A DNA stretch of 64,000 nt from Paraburkholderia madseniana. GTDB lineage: Bacteria; Pseudomonadota; Gammaproteobacteria; Burkholderiales; Burkholderiaceae. This document shows positions 52,770-61,746 of the stretch, piece after piece. Under the pieces are notes generated by a model. It saw only the letters and a program-made list of their open reading frames with translations. It had not been told where the DNA came from and did not search any database. Position 1 is the first letter of the stretch. Each line of letters starts with the position of its first letter. The stretch lies in contig NZ_VOSW01000034.1 in NCBI RefSeq assembly GCF_009690905.1, positions 1 through 64,000 of the forward strand, written 5' to 3'. The translations under genes were made by a program, and so were the position numbers.

Positions 52770-54053
52770 ATGCGCCCGACGATCGACGCTACGCCCCTCG
52801 CTCATTCCTTGCCGCTGGTTCAGCCGGCCCTGATCGATCCATCTGCCGCGCCCGCATCATCGGCATCGGCTGCAAGCTCGGCAACGCTCTCGCCGACCAT
52901 CCCGAGCGTGCTATTCGTCGACCAGAGCGGCCAACTCGGCGGCGCTGAATTCGCGCTCTTGCAACTGGCCGGCAGTTGCATTGCGCGCAGCGAAGTCGTG
53001 CTGCTCTCCGACGGTCCATTTCGCGCGCGGCTCGAAACACTCGGCGCACGCGTGCAAGTGTTAAACGACGCGCGCGTATCGGGCATCGTTCGGCAAGCGT
53101 CGGGGTCGAACTGCCTGCGCGTTGTGCCCGGCATCCTGCGCCAGGTCCGCGCAATCGCGGCGCGCGCGCGAAAATTCGACGTGCTGTTTCTCAACACACA
53201 AAAGGCACTCGTGCTCGGCGCGCTCGGCAAACCGCTGCATCGCAAACCAGTGATCTGGTATCAGCACGACATCCTCACGCGCGAGCATTTCGGACGCGTG
53301 CAGTTAAGCGTCATCAAGTGGCTGGTGCGCCTCGCAGTTGACCACGTGGTTGCGAATTCGCAGGCATCGAAGCGCTCGCTGATCGCGCTGACGGGCATCG
53401 CGGCCGACTCGGTGCCGGTCATCTACAACGGGGTCGACGCCGACGCGTTCAAACGCATCGACGACAGCGACATAGCCACACTGCGCCGGCGACTGGGTTT
53501 GCCCGAGCATGCGTGGCTTGCTGGTTTGTTCGGCCGTCTCGCGCCGTGGAAAGGTCAGCACATTGCGCTCGAAGCAATGGCGCGACTGCCCGGCGTGCAC
53601 CTGGTGCTGGTCGGTGCACCGCTATTCGGCGAGGACGCGTACGCGCAACGGCTGCATGAGCAGGCCGAGGCATTGGGCGTCGCGGATCGCGTGCGTTTCG
53701 CGGGCTTTCAGGACGACGTGCCCGTGTGGATGAAAGCGATGGATGTGATCTTGCACACCTCGACCGAGCCGGAGCCGTTCGGGCGGGTGATCGTCGAAGG
53801 CATGGCGGCTGCGCGCCCGGTGATCGCAGCGGCCGCGGGCGGCGTGACCGAGATCGTGCGGCATCGGCGCAATGGCTGGCTCGTGAAACCGGGGGATGTG
53901 GCCGCGCTGGCCGATGCGATCGGCGCATTGCGCGACGATCCGGCGCTGGCGCAGCGCCTCGCGAATCAGGCGCTCGCCGATGCGCAAACCGAGTTTTCAG
54001 TGGATCAGTATTTGCAGCGAATGATGCAGGCGATTGGGCGCGCCGCGCGCTGA
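52770..54053 (+). CDS. GT4 family glycosyltransferase
   Basis: About 427 residues. The N-terminal domain begins at SVLFVDQSGQLGGAEFALLQL. The C-terminal donor domain has LAGLFGRLAPWKGQHIALEAMARL, LHTSTEPEPFGRVIVEGMAAARP (EX7E) and an Arg/Lys before it. The first 40 or so residues are low complexity and the start is uncertain; ATG 52644 is also in frame. It is divergent from the other GT4 gene and convergent with rpiA, from which a hairpin separates it. Confidence 0.88.
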   Translation: MRPTIDATPLAHSLPLVQPALIDPSAAPASSASAASSATLSPTIPSVLFVDQSGQLGGAEFALLQLAGSCIARSEVVLLSDGPFRARLETLGARVQVLNDARVSGIVRQASGSNCLRVVPGILRQVRAIAARARKFDVLFLNTQKALVLGALGKPLHRKPVIWYQHDILTREHFGRVQLSVIKWLVRLAVDHVVANSQASKRSLIALTGIAADSVPVIYNGVDADAFKRIDDSDIATLRRRLGLPEHAWLAGLFGRLAPWKGQHIALEAMARLPGVHLVLVGAPLFGEDAYAQRLHEQAEALGVADRVRFAGFQDDVPVWMKAMDVILHTSTEPEPFGRVIVEGMAAARPVIAAAAGGVTEIVRHRRNGWLVKPGDVAALADAIGALRDDPALAQRLANQALADAQTEFSVDQYLQRMMQAIGRAAR

Positions 54054-54081
54054 TGCTGGTCGGAGCCTCGCCAATGCAGCA

Positions 54082-54109
54082 GAGCGAGCCCGCTAAAGCA
54101 GGCTCGCTC
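54082..54109. terminator. hairpin between convergent GT4 and rpiA genes
   Basis: GAGCGAGCC and GGCTCGCTC form a 9-bp stem extended by GC/GC pairs around a TAAA loop. It lacks a clear T-run on either strand, so it may be a weak bidirectional terminator. Confidence 0.5.
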
Positions 54110-54130
54110 GCGGCCGCAAAAGCGCGGTGA

Positions 54131-54826
54131 TCAGCTCTTGCTGTATTCGATCGTCTCGACGCCCGTATCCGTGCCGAGCATGCACAGATTCGCGCCGCGG
54201 CCCGCGAACAGGCCTACCGTCACCACGCCCGGCCATGCATTGATGTGCATTTCCAGCGCGCGCGGGTCGCTGATGCGCAGACCCTTGACGTCGATGATCT
54301 CGTTGCCGTTATCGGTAATGAACGGCACACCTTCCCTGGTCACGCGCACCACCGGCACGCCGCCGAGCGCTGTCACGCGACGGCCGATCGCCGTACGCGC
54401 CATCGGCACGACTTCGATCGGCAGCGGGAAGTTGCCGAGCGTGTCGACCAGCTTGCTCGCATCGGCGATGCAGACGAATACGTCCGACACCGACGCGACG
54501 ATTTTCTCGCGCGTCAGCGCGCCGCCGCCGCCCTTGATCATCGCGCCGCTGTGGTCGATCTCGTCGGCGCCGTCCACGTACACCGGCAGCGAATCGATTT
54601 CGTTCAGGTCGAGCACTTTGAAACCGTGCGATTGCAGACGCGCGGTGGTGGCGAGCGAACTCGACACGGCGCCGCGATAACGGGTCTTGCTGGCGGCCAG
54701 CGCGTCGATGAAACAGTTCGCGGTGGAGCCGGTGCCGACGCCGATCACGGAGCCTTCCGGCACGTTGGCGTTCACATAGTCGGCGGCGGCCTGGCCGACC
54801 AGTTGCTTGAGTTCGTCTTGGGTCAT
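54131..54826 (-). CDS. rpiA: ribose-5-phosphate isomerase A
   Basis: A 231-residue enzyme interconverting ribose-5-phosphate and ribulose-5-phosphate in the pentose phosphate pathway. It has GVGTGSTANCFIDAL, DGADEIDHSGAMIKGGGGALTREKIVA and VDTLGNFPLPIEVVPMA. Typical length (E. coli 219 aa). Active-site Asp and Lys residues sit in the DGADE and KGGG segments. It is transcribed with its stop 77 bp from the GT4 stop. Confidence 0.97.
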   Translation of the reverse strand: MTQDELKQLVGQAAADYVNANVPEGSVIGVGTGSTANCFIDALAASKTRYRGAVSSSLATTARLQSHGFKVLDLNEIDSLPVYVDGADEIDHSGAMIKGGGGALTREKIVASVSDVFVCIADASKLVDTLGNFPLPIEVVPMARTAIGRRVTALGGVPVVRVTREGVPFITDNGNEIIDVKGLRISDPRALEMHINAWPGVVTVGLFAGRGANLCMLGTDTGVETIEYSKS

Positions 54827-54869
54827 GGGGAATGCAGGCGAGCAGTAAAAACGATGAGTTTACCGGAGT

Positions 54870-55613
54870 TTACTTCTTCACCGACCGCTGGCGCACGGCT
54901 TCAAACAGACACACGCCACTCGCCACGGACACATTCAGGCTTTCGACCGTACCCGCCATCGGAATCTGCATGACCACGTCGCAGGTATCGCGCGTGAGGC
55001 GGCGCATGCCCTCGCCTTCGGCACCCATCACCAGTGCGACCGGACCGTCGAGCTCGGTCTCGTAGAGGCTCTTGGTGGCCTCGCCGGCGGTACCGACTAC
55101 CCACACGCCCGCGTCCTTCAACTCACGCAGCGCGCGCGCCAGATTCGTGACGGTGATGTACGGCACGGTGTCGGCTGCGCCGCTCGCCACCTTCGCTGCC
55201 GTCGCGTTCAAGCCCACCGCGCGGTCACGCGGCGCGATCACCGCATGCGCGCCGGCCGCATCGGCCACCCGCAGGCAGGCGCCAAGGTTGTGCGGATCCG
55301 TCACGCCGTCCAGCACGAGAATCAACGGCGAACCGTTGATGCCGTCGAGCAGTTCGGCCAGATTCTGCGCGAGCGGCATATCGCCCGCACGCGCCACCAC
55401 GCCCTGGTGCCGCTCGGTATGCGAGAGGCCCCACAGACGCGTTTCGTCGGCGGCGATCAGACGCACGCCGGCTTCTTTCGCCGCGTGCAGGAACTCGGTC
55501 ATGCGACGGTCTTTGCGCGTGGCGTCGTAGTAAACCTCTTCGACCGTCGACGCATCGTGCCGCATACGTGCGGTCACTGCGTGGAAACCGTATAGAACCT
55601 TGAGACGTGACAT
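54870..55613 (-). CDS. rlmB: 23S rRNA (guanosine-2'-O-)-methyltransferase RlmB
   Basis: A 247-residue SPOUT methyltransferase that modifies G2251 of 23S rRNA. The N-terminal substrate-binding domain starts MSRLKVLYGFHAVTARMR. The SPOUT part has LVLDGVTDPHNLGACLRVADAAGAHAVI, GPVALVMGAEGEGMRRLTRDTCD and IPMAGTVESLNVSVASGVCLFE. The ATG at 55613 follows an AAAGG; a TTG at 55622 is also in frame. It is encoded downstream of rnr. Confidence 0.97.
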   Translation of the reverse strand: MSRLKVLYGFHAVTARMRHDASTVEEVYYDATRKDRRMTEFLHAAKEAGVRLIAADETRLWGLSHTERHQGVVARAGDMPLAQNLAELLDGINGSPLILVLDGVTDPHNLGACLRVADAAGAHAVIAPRDRAVGLNATAAKVASGAADTVPYITVTNLARALRELKDAGVWVVGTAGEATKSLYETELDGPVALVMGAEGEGMRRLTRDTCDVVMQIPMAGTVESLNVSVASGVCLFEAVRQRSVKK

Positions 55614-55795
55614 GACTGACAAACCTTTGATTGAGCGCGCTTTGAAAGCGCGCTGCTGTGATGAATGCGAACCTGCTTGCTGTGTTGCTTGAGTCGCTGC
55701 TTCGGTAACTGACTTCTTTGCGATGAAACGAAGACCGCGCGCAACCGGTACGTTTCAACGTACCCGATGCGCGCGGTTCAAGCCTTCATACGACT

Positions 55796-58312
55796 TCAGC
55801 GCTTCTTGCGGGCCTGCAGTTTCGAGGCCGACTTGGCCGGCGCGCCGCCGTGTTTCTTCGCCGCGCCGCGTGCCGCGCGCGCTTCCTTGACGGCCGCGGT
55901 TTGCGCGGGCGCGGCCTTCTTGCGTCGGCCGCCCGGCGCTGCCGCGCCACCCGCACCGCCATCCACCGGCGGCAACGAACGCACGCGTGCGCCGCCGCTT
56001 TCGCCGGATGTCTTGTCGGCGAGCGCCGGACGACTCGCCGGCGGCTTGATCGGCGTGTCGCGCACGAGGCGGAAGTCGATCTTGCGCGCATCGAGATCGA
56101 CGCGGCTCACCTGCACCCGCACCCGATCCGACAGGCGATAACGAATCCCGGTACGCTCGCCGCGCAACTCGTTCTTGATCTCGTCGTACTGGAAGTAGTC
56201 CGAACCCAGTTCGGTGACGTGCACGAGGCCTTCGATAAAGAGCGAGTCGAGTTGCACGAAAATGCCGAACGACGTCACGCCGTTCACCATGCCGCCGTAC
56301 TCTTCACCGAGCTTGTCACGCATGAAGTAGCACTTGAGCCAGGCTTCCACGTCGCGCGATGCTTCATCTGCACGGCGTTCGTTCGCCGAGCAATGCAGAC
56401 CGAGTTCTTCCCAGATCGCCACGTCTTTCGACTTGTTGCGAGCGCCGTGTTTTTCCTCGTCGGCCTGCTGCATCGCGCGGGCGCGCGGCGACAGCGCCGT
56501 GTTCAACTCGACGCCTTGCGGCGGTTCCGGCTGATACTTGCGGCCTTGCAGAATCGCGTAGATCGCGCGGTGCGTGAGCAGGTCGGGATAGCGGCGAATC
56601 GGGCTCGTGAAGTGCGCATACGCCTCGTACGCGAGACCGAAGTGGCCGATGTTGTCGGGACTGTAGACAGCCTGTTGCATCGAGCGCAGCAGCATGGTCT
56701 GCAACATCTGCGCGTCCGGCCGCTCGCGGATCTGCGCCATCAGCGCGGCGTAATCACTGGCGTGCGGCTTGTCGCCGCCGGCAAGCGTGAGGCCCATGCC
56801 GCGCAGGAAGGTGCGCAGATTCTCGAGCTTCTCGGCGGTCGGCCCGGCGTGCACACGGAACAGACCCGGGTGTTTGTTGCGCTTGAGGAAGTCGGCCGCG
56901 CACACGTTCGCGGCCAGCATGCATTCCTCGATCAGCTTGTGTGCGTCGTTGCGGGTGCGCGGAATGATCTGTTCGATCTTGCCCTGCGCATTGCAAACGA
57001 TGTACGTCTCGGTCGTATCGAAGTCGATCGCGCCGCGCTTCTGGCGTGCGGCGAACAGCGACTTGTAGACGCCATACAGATTCTGCAGTTGCGGCAGCAA
57101 GGCGGCGCGACGGGCGGCCTCCGGGCCCTTGGTGTTTTTCAGCACCGCGGCCACTTCCGTATAGGTCAGCCGCGCCGCCGAGTGCATCACGCCCGGATAG
57201 AACTGATACGCCTTCACTTCGCCGCGCGCGGTGACGATCATGTCGCACACCAGCACGCAACGGTCGACGTTCGGGTTCAGCGAGCACAAACCGTTCGACA
57301 GCTTTTCCGGCAGCATCGGAATCACGCGGCGCGGGAAGTACACCGAGGTGCTGCGTTCCAACGCATCCGCGTCGAGACCGCTCTTCGGATGCACGTAATG
57401 CGAGACGTCCGCGATCGCGACGATCAGGCGGAAGCCTTCGCCACGACCGACCTGAACCGGCTCGCAATAGACCGCGTCGTCGAAGTCGCGGGCATCTTCA
57501 CCGTCGATCGTGACGAGCGGCACGTCGCGCAGGTCGATGCGATGACGCGCGTCGACCGGCCGGACTTCATCGGGGAGCCTCGCGGCTTCGTCGAGCGCGG
57601 ACTGGCTGAATTCGTGCGGCACCCCGTACTTGCGCACCGCGATTTCGATTTCCATGCCGGGGTCGTCGATATCGCCGAGCACTTCCACCACGCGGCCGAG
57701 CGGCTGCGAGTGGCGGCTCGGGAAATCGGTGAGCTCGACCACCACCACCTGGCCGACCTTGGCCTTCTTGGTGTTCTGCGCGATCAGGATGTCATGACCG
57801 ATGCGCTTGTCTTCAGGCGCGACGATCAGCGCGCCGTTCTCGTTGAGCAGGCGCCCGATCACGCGCTTGTTGGCGCGGTCCGTGACTTCGACGATATGCC
57901 CTTCCGGCCTGCCACGACGGTCATAGCCGACAATGCGCGCGAGCACGCGATCGTTGTGCATGACCTTCTGCATTTCGCCGGTGGGCAAGAACAGATCGTC
58001 CTGACCGTCGTCGCGAATGAGAAAACCGTAGCCGTCACGATGGCCCTGCACGCGGCCCGCGACGAAGTTCGACGGATGGGTGAGCTGGTAGAGATTGCGC
58101 TGATCGAGCCGGATCTGGCCGTCGCGCTCCATGGCGCCTAGGCGCTTGAAAAATCCTTCGCGCTCCTGGCGCTTGATCGACAGGGCTTCGGCGATGTCGT
58201 TCGCGGCAAGCGGCGCTTCACTCGTGCGCAGGACGCCCAGGATTTCTTCGCGGCTCGGGATCGGATACGGGAATTTGCTCAAGGGCTTGTCGATGATTTT
58301 TTCTCGTTGCAT
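55796..58312 (-). CDS. rnr: ribonuclease R
   Basis: An 838-residue 3'-5' exoribonuclease of the RNB family. The N-terminal helix-turn-helix-like region and CSD domains precede the RNB catalytic core (TIDGEDARDFDDAVYCE). Substrate-binding and S1 domains follow (EEYGGMVNGVTSFGIFVQLDS). The C-terminal tail is Lys/Arg/Ala-rich, as usual. It degrades structured RNA. Length is close to E. coli RNase R (813 aa). It is followed by rlmB, 182 bp away. Confidence 0.97.
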   Translation of the reverse strand: MQREKIIDKPLSKFPYPIPSREEILGVLRTSEAPLAANDIAEALSIKRQEREGFFKRLGAMERDGQIRLDQRNLYQLTHPSNFVAGRVQGHRDGYGFLIRDDGQDDLFLPTGEMQKVMHNDRVLARIVGYDRRGRPEGHIVEVTDRANKRVIGRLLNENGALIVAPEDKRIGHDILIAQNTKKAKVGQVVVVELTDFPSRHSQPLGRVVEVLGDIDDPGMEIEIAVRKYGVPHEFSQSALDEAARLPDEVRPVDARHRIDLRDVPLVTIDGEDARDFDDAVYCEPVQVGRGEGFRLIVAIADVSHYVHPKSGLDADALERSTSVYFPRRVIPMLPEKLSNGLCSLNPNVDRCVLVCDMIVTARGEVKAYQFYPGVMHSAARLTYTEVAAVLKNTKGPEAARRAALLPQLQNLYGVYKSLFAARQKRGAIDFDTTETYIVCNAQGKIEQIIPRTRNDAHKLIEECMLAANVCAADFLKRNKHPGLFRVHAGPTAEKLENLRTFLRGMGLTLAGGDKPHASDYAALMAQIRERPDAQMLQTMLLRSMQQAVYSPDNIGHFGLAYEAYAHFTSPIRRYPDLLTHRAIYAILQGRKYQPEPPQGVELNTALSPRARAMQQADEEKHGARNKSKDVAIWEELGLHCSANERRADEASRDVEAWLKCYFMRDKLGEEYGGMVNGVTSFGIFVQLDSLFIEGLVHVTELGSDYFQYDEIKNELRGERTGIRYRLSDRVRVQVSRVDLDARKIDFRLVRDTPIKPPASRPALADKTSGESGGARVRSLPPVDGGAGGAAAPGGRRKKAAPAQTAAVKEARAARGAAKKHGGAPAKSASKLQARKKR

Positions 58313-58616
58313 GGACGTCGGTCGGCGATGTGGCTGGGCTTAAGAGGCGCTTGGGTTGCGCTTAAGTTGCACTTGCGATTGCACTGGAATGACTGCTCGG
58401 GTCCGGCTCGTTCAAGTCTGAGTCCGACGGGCGTGTGCACCGTGCCAACGAACTACTGCGAGGCATTCTAACACCCGTCTTGTGCGCCAAGCGGCCCGTC
58501 AATAGTCGCTGTGAGGCGCATGCAGGCTCGCTGCGGCGATGTTTAAGCGACTTTTGAGAAACGCTTGACAGCCCTGAATCTGTCGCTATAATGGCGTTCT
58601 TTGCTGTTCATCACCT
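58313..58616. other. intergenic region between rnr and tRNA-Leu
   Basis: 304 bp containing the tRNA-Leu promoter (58565-58592) and the presumed divergent rnr promoter. No gene was recognised. Confidence 0.6.
58565..58592 (+). promoter_or_regulatory. promoter of the first tRNA-Leu
   Basis: -35 TTGACA (58565-58570), a 16-base spacer and -10 TATAAT (58587-58592), ending 24 bp before the tRNA. Confidence 0.8.
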
Positions 58617-58703
58617 GCCCAGGTGGCGAAATTGGTAGACGCACTAGGTTCAGGTCCTAGCGGTGGCAACACTGTGGAGGTTCGAGTCCTCTCTTGGGCA
58701 CCA
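58617..58703 (+). tRNA. tRNA-Leu (CAG), copy 1
   Basis: An 87-nt class II tRNA with a long variable arm. Acceptor stem GCCCAGG/CTTGGGC, anticodon CAG in the loop TTCAGGT, encoded CCA at 58701-58703. It differs from copy 2 at three positions. Confidence 0.96.
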
Positions 58704-58708
58704 GATTC

Positions 58709-58755
58709 AAAAGTAAAGCCGCCTGATGTTTCACATCGGCGGCTTTACTTTTTGT
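58709..58755 (+). terminator. intrinsic terminator of tRNA-Leu copy 1
   Basis: AAAAGTAAAGCCGCC pairs with GGCGGCTTTACTTTT around a TGATGTTTCACATC interior, followed by a T-run. Confidence 0.8.
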
Positions 58756-58915
58756 GTGAGGTTATGTGGTCCGATTCCGGTTTTTCGATCGGATCATGTG
58801 GTTAGCAGGACGGTTGCGTCAACGCGAGTTGGCAGTGATTGGGCAGCGAAGTTTTGCTTCGCTGCACGGCACAACCGGGCGGTTGATGAAGCGATGGCCA
58901 GTTTGTATGTAGGGA

Positions 58916-58943
58916 TTGACACGCTGCATCATCGCGCTAAAAT
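58916..58943 (+). promoter_or_regulatory. promoter of the second tRNA-Leu
   Basis: -35 TTGACA (58916-58921), a 16-base spacer and -10 TAAAAT (58938-58943), ending 21 bp before the tRNA. Confidence 0.75.
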
Positions 58944-58964
58944 AGCGGTCTAGCTTGAAGACGT

Positions 58965-59051
58965 GCCCAGGTGGCGGAATTGGTAGACGCACTAGGTTCA
59001 GGTCCTAGCGGTGGCAACACCGTGGAGGTTCGAGTCCTCTCCTGGGCACCA
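58965..59051 (+). tRNA. tRNA-Leu (CAG), copy 2
   Basis: An 87-nt class II tRNA almost identical to copy 1, starting GCCCAGGTGGCGGAATT and ending CACCA. Anticodon CAG. Its 3' end is about 166 bp from the start of a truncated integrase, so it is the probable attachment site of the island. Confidence 0.96.
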
Positions 59052-59097
59052 ACAGTTGTTCCGGCTTAGTTGCAACTCAAGCCGAAGAAGTTCGAGA

Positions 59098-59132
59098 AAC
59101 CCCGTAAGATCAAAGTCTTACGGGGTTTTTTG
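59098..59132 (+). terminator. intrinsic terminator of tRNA-Leu copy 2
   Basis: AACCCCGTAAGA, loop TCAAAG, TCTTACGGGGTTTTTT. A 12-base stem followed by a T-run. Confidence 0.85.
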
Positions 59133-59172
59133 TTGTCTGCAGATCCCTTGCGATCCACTGACATCGACGATT

Positions 59173-59196
59173 TTTGCGTATACATTTGCGTATACA
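59173..59196. repeat. tandem 12-bp repeat between tRNA-Leu and the integrase
   Basis: TTTGCGTATACA occurs twice in direct tandem (59173-59184 and 59185-59196), each with a GTATAC palindrome. It lies just upstream of the integrase start, where arm-type or promoter sites of tRNA-associated integrases occur. Confidence 0.6.
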
Positions 59197-59206
59197 CGGA
59201 GTCGAG

Positions 59207-60457
59207 ATGTTAGGCCATGCCCAAACGCGTCGAACCGAACTCCGAAGTGGTATTTCGTTCGCCAATCCGCGCGAGCACCCCTATTTGCTCGCGGATGGGA
59301 ATCGCTTGGCCTTGCGCATCTGGCCGGACGGGGGCAAAACCTGACTGCTCCGCTATCGACGGCTGAGTACGGGCAAGGAGAACTTCCTCAGCCTCGGTCC
59401 CTACCCCGATATCACACTCGCCGATGCGCGACGGTCGGCCACTGCCGCACGCAGTCTTGTACGCGAAGGCATCGATCCGGTCGAGCATCGCCGGGCCGAA
59501 GCCACCGGCCGCAAACGCGCGGCCGAAGGCGCCTTTCATCTCGTAGCTCAAAGCTGGCTCGACTTCAAACGTACGGAATGGGCCGACGAAACGTACCGCA
59601 AGGCGGAGTTTGTCGTTCGCGAATACCTGACTCCCGCGCTCCGCAACAAGCCCATCTCCACGCTTGCCACGCCAGAGGTCAAGCCCGTACTCGAAGCGAT
59701 CGCCTCCCACGCACCTAACCTCGCGACCAAAGCACGGCAGTATGTCGGTGGCATCGTGACGTACGCCATCCAGAACGGACTGCGCGAAGATGGCGCCGCG
59801 TTGACACTCCGCGGTGTTGTGCCACGCCACAAGAAAGGCCATATACCAGCGATCACCAAGCCGGCGGACATAGGCCCACTCGCTCTGGCTATCGATGCCT
59901 ACAGGTCGCCCATTATCCGCGCCGCCCTCAAGCTCACCATGCTGACCGGCCTTCGCCCCGGTGTGGTTGCGGCAGTGCCGTGGGACGAGATGAACCTCAA
60001 GACAGCCGAATGGCATGTCGCAGCCGAGCGGATGAAAATGCGGCACGATCACATCGTGCCATTGCCAAAGCAGGCGATCGCCGTCAGTAAAGAGTTGCGC
60101 GCGGTGATGTCTAACAGCGAGCTGTTTCAGACGCCGGGTTTTGAGGTCATCAGGGACGTCGCGGTGCGACGCATCCGTGCGGGTATCAATCTGCGCGTGA
60201 TCCGCTCGGGCCCCGGCAATACGCGCGATCTGTGGCGATCGTCGAAGCGCGATCTCCGTGAACTCCGTTTCTCGCCCGCCGATTTCGAAGTGGGTATCAC
60301 GACCTATCTCTACGACGACACCGTGGCCTTCATTTCATCGCGGGCCGAGCACTACGCGCTGTCCATTCAAAGCGCGGAGTTCTTTGCGTTCGAGTGCATT
60401 CTGTTCGAAGTGCTATGGAACACGAGCATGCCCGATCAGTCCGACAAACCCGCGTGA
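59207..60457 (+). pseudogene. P4-type tyrosine integrase remnant fused to a TrmB-like C-terminal domain
   Basis: The N-terminal DUF4102 part begins with MPKRVEPNSEVVFRSP (frame of 59217). It must shift by one base to continue as PREHPYLLADGNRLALRIWPDGGKT, so a frameshift lies near 59260-59275. A TGA at 59342 replaces the expected Trp before LLRYRR. After it the SAM-like and start of the catalytic domain are readable (AAGTGRKRAAEG..., KLTMLTGLRPGVVAAVPWDEM with the first catalytic Arg). After KQAIAVSKELRAV the frame joins a TrmB-type domain (GINLRVIRSGPGN, RDLRELRFSP, FEVLWN). The integrase lacks the catalytic His-x-x-Arg and Tyr, so it is non-functional. Confidence 0.8.
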
Positions 60458-60487
60458 ACCGCTTTCATTCGCTCGTCCAACCTGGCC

Positions 60488-60760
60488 TTGGCCAACACCG
60501 CAGCGGCTTCATCGAACGTTTACTACCCCGGCTACGTGACTGGAGCGACGACAGCCGCCCCTGCGCCCGCCCACATCAGTACGGCGTTTGCGACGAGCGC
60601 GGTTTACGCTGCACTCCCGGCTGGCTGTATATCGCCCAGCGTTCGGGGCGGCACATACTACCTGTACGGCAGTACGTGGTTTCAACCCGCCTACGGCGCG
60701 AATGGCGTTTACTATCGCGTGGTGCAAGTGCCTTGCGGAACGCCCAGAGTTGACTTGCTG
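60488..60760 (+). pseudogene. fragment of a secreted hypothetical protein
   Basis: The frame SNVYYPGYVTGATTAAPAP, ALPAGCISPSVRGGTYYLYGSTWFQPAYGANGVYYRVVQVP resembles the mature part of a short exported protein. The signal peptide is missing or corrupted (first codon TTG) and the reading frame changes character after about 60755. It lies directly downstream of the integrase-TrmB remnant. I do not recognise a family. Confidence 0.5.
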
Positions 60761-60984
60761 CGCTCGCGTGGCGCAACCTTCGGAGTCAAATTGACGGCCG
60801 ACTGGCGACGCTGCGCTTCGCACGGTATGGTGGGCGTTGCGGCCGGTAGCCTGTCCGCGTCGGGTCCAAGGTTCGCCTTCCAACATAACCGGAAAGAGTT
60901 AGGTTTGCTCGACCACCGCTGCCCTGCGTCCGTTTTGGATAACCATTGGCGCAGGGCTTACGACCAGAGACGGAGGATTGAACT

Positions 60985-61746
60985 GTGAGCGACTTCGTTA
61001 TCGCGTTGATCGTGTTTGTATGTGTATTCGGCAGCGCGCTGCTTGGCTTGTACCTGCGTACCATGCTGCCGCAGCATCACCTTGGTGACGATTCAGTCGG
61101 TGTCGTAAAGCTGGCGACCGGCCTGATCGCGACGATGGCCGCGTTGGTGCTTGGCCTGCTGATCTCGTCGGCGAAAAGCTCATTCGATACAGTGAACAGT
61201 GAACTTGTGCACAATGCCGCCGGCGTCGTTCGCCTCGATCGCGTGCTGGCCCAATATGGACCTGAAACGCAGGAGGTCCGTGGCCTGATTAAGCAGAGCT
61301 ACGGCACGTGGATCCAGACACTCGTTTCCCGCGACCCTGCGGAGGTGGCAGCGCTTGGCAGCGTCCAGGCGCTAAGAGGAATGGAGGGCCTTCAGCACAA
61401 GCTGAAAGAACTCTCGCCGCGTAATGCAGAGCAGCGTGAGCTGCAGACGAACGCCATCCAGATTGCCGATGAAGTGCTGGCCGTGCGCGGACTGGCACTG
61501 CTGCAAGCGGTGGGCTCACTCCCCATACCGCTGCTGGTAGCCCTGGTGTTGTGGCTATCCATCATTTTCGGCGCGTTTGGCATGCTCACCCCCGCCAACG
61601 CTACGGTCATTGCAGCATTGTTTATGAGCGCGTTATCCACTTCGGTGGCAATTTTCCTGATACTGGAAATGACCAAGCCGCTCGATGGACTGTTTACAGT
61701 CTCATTTGCCCCTCTGCGCGCCGCGCTCGCCATACTTGCTCAGTAG
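60985..61746 (+). CDS. DUF4239 (bestrophin-like domain) membrane protein
   Basis: A 253-residue membrane protein. Two N-terminal helices (residues about 4-25 and 45-65) are followed by a helical soluble part (KSSFDTVNSELVHNAAGVVRLDRVLAQYG), with two C-terminal helices around residues 180-230. The conserved ETQEVRGLIKQSY and LALLQAVGSLPIPLLVALVLWLS are DUF4239-like. The start is a GTG at 60985 preceded by GGAGG. It is in the decayed island. Confidence 0.85.
   Translation: MSDFVIALIVFVCVFGSALLGLYLRTMLPQHHLGDDSVGVVKLATGLIATMAALVLGLLISSAKSSFDTVNSELVHNAAGVVRLDRVLAQYGPETQEVRGLIKQSYGTWIQTLVSRDPAEVAALGSVQALRGMEGLQHKLKELSPRNAEQRELQTNAIQIADEVLAVRGLALLQAVGSLPIPLLVALVLWLSIIFGAFGMLTPANATVIAALFMSALSTSVAIFLILEMTKPLDGLFTVSFAPLRAALAILAQ

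Noticed and set aside
55850..58141. 763-residue frame opposite rnr
   Set aside because: It is the antisense shadow of RNase R, which carries all RNB motifs.
58617..59051. Direct repeats as a CRISPR array
   Set aside because: Only two repeats, and they are complete tRNA genes with cloverleaf structure.
59210..60052. 280-residue minus-strand ORF over the integrase remnant
   Set aside because: The opposite frame carries the integrase motifs; this is its shadow.
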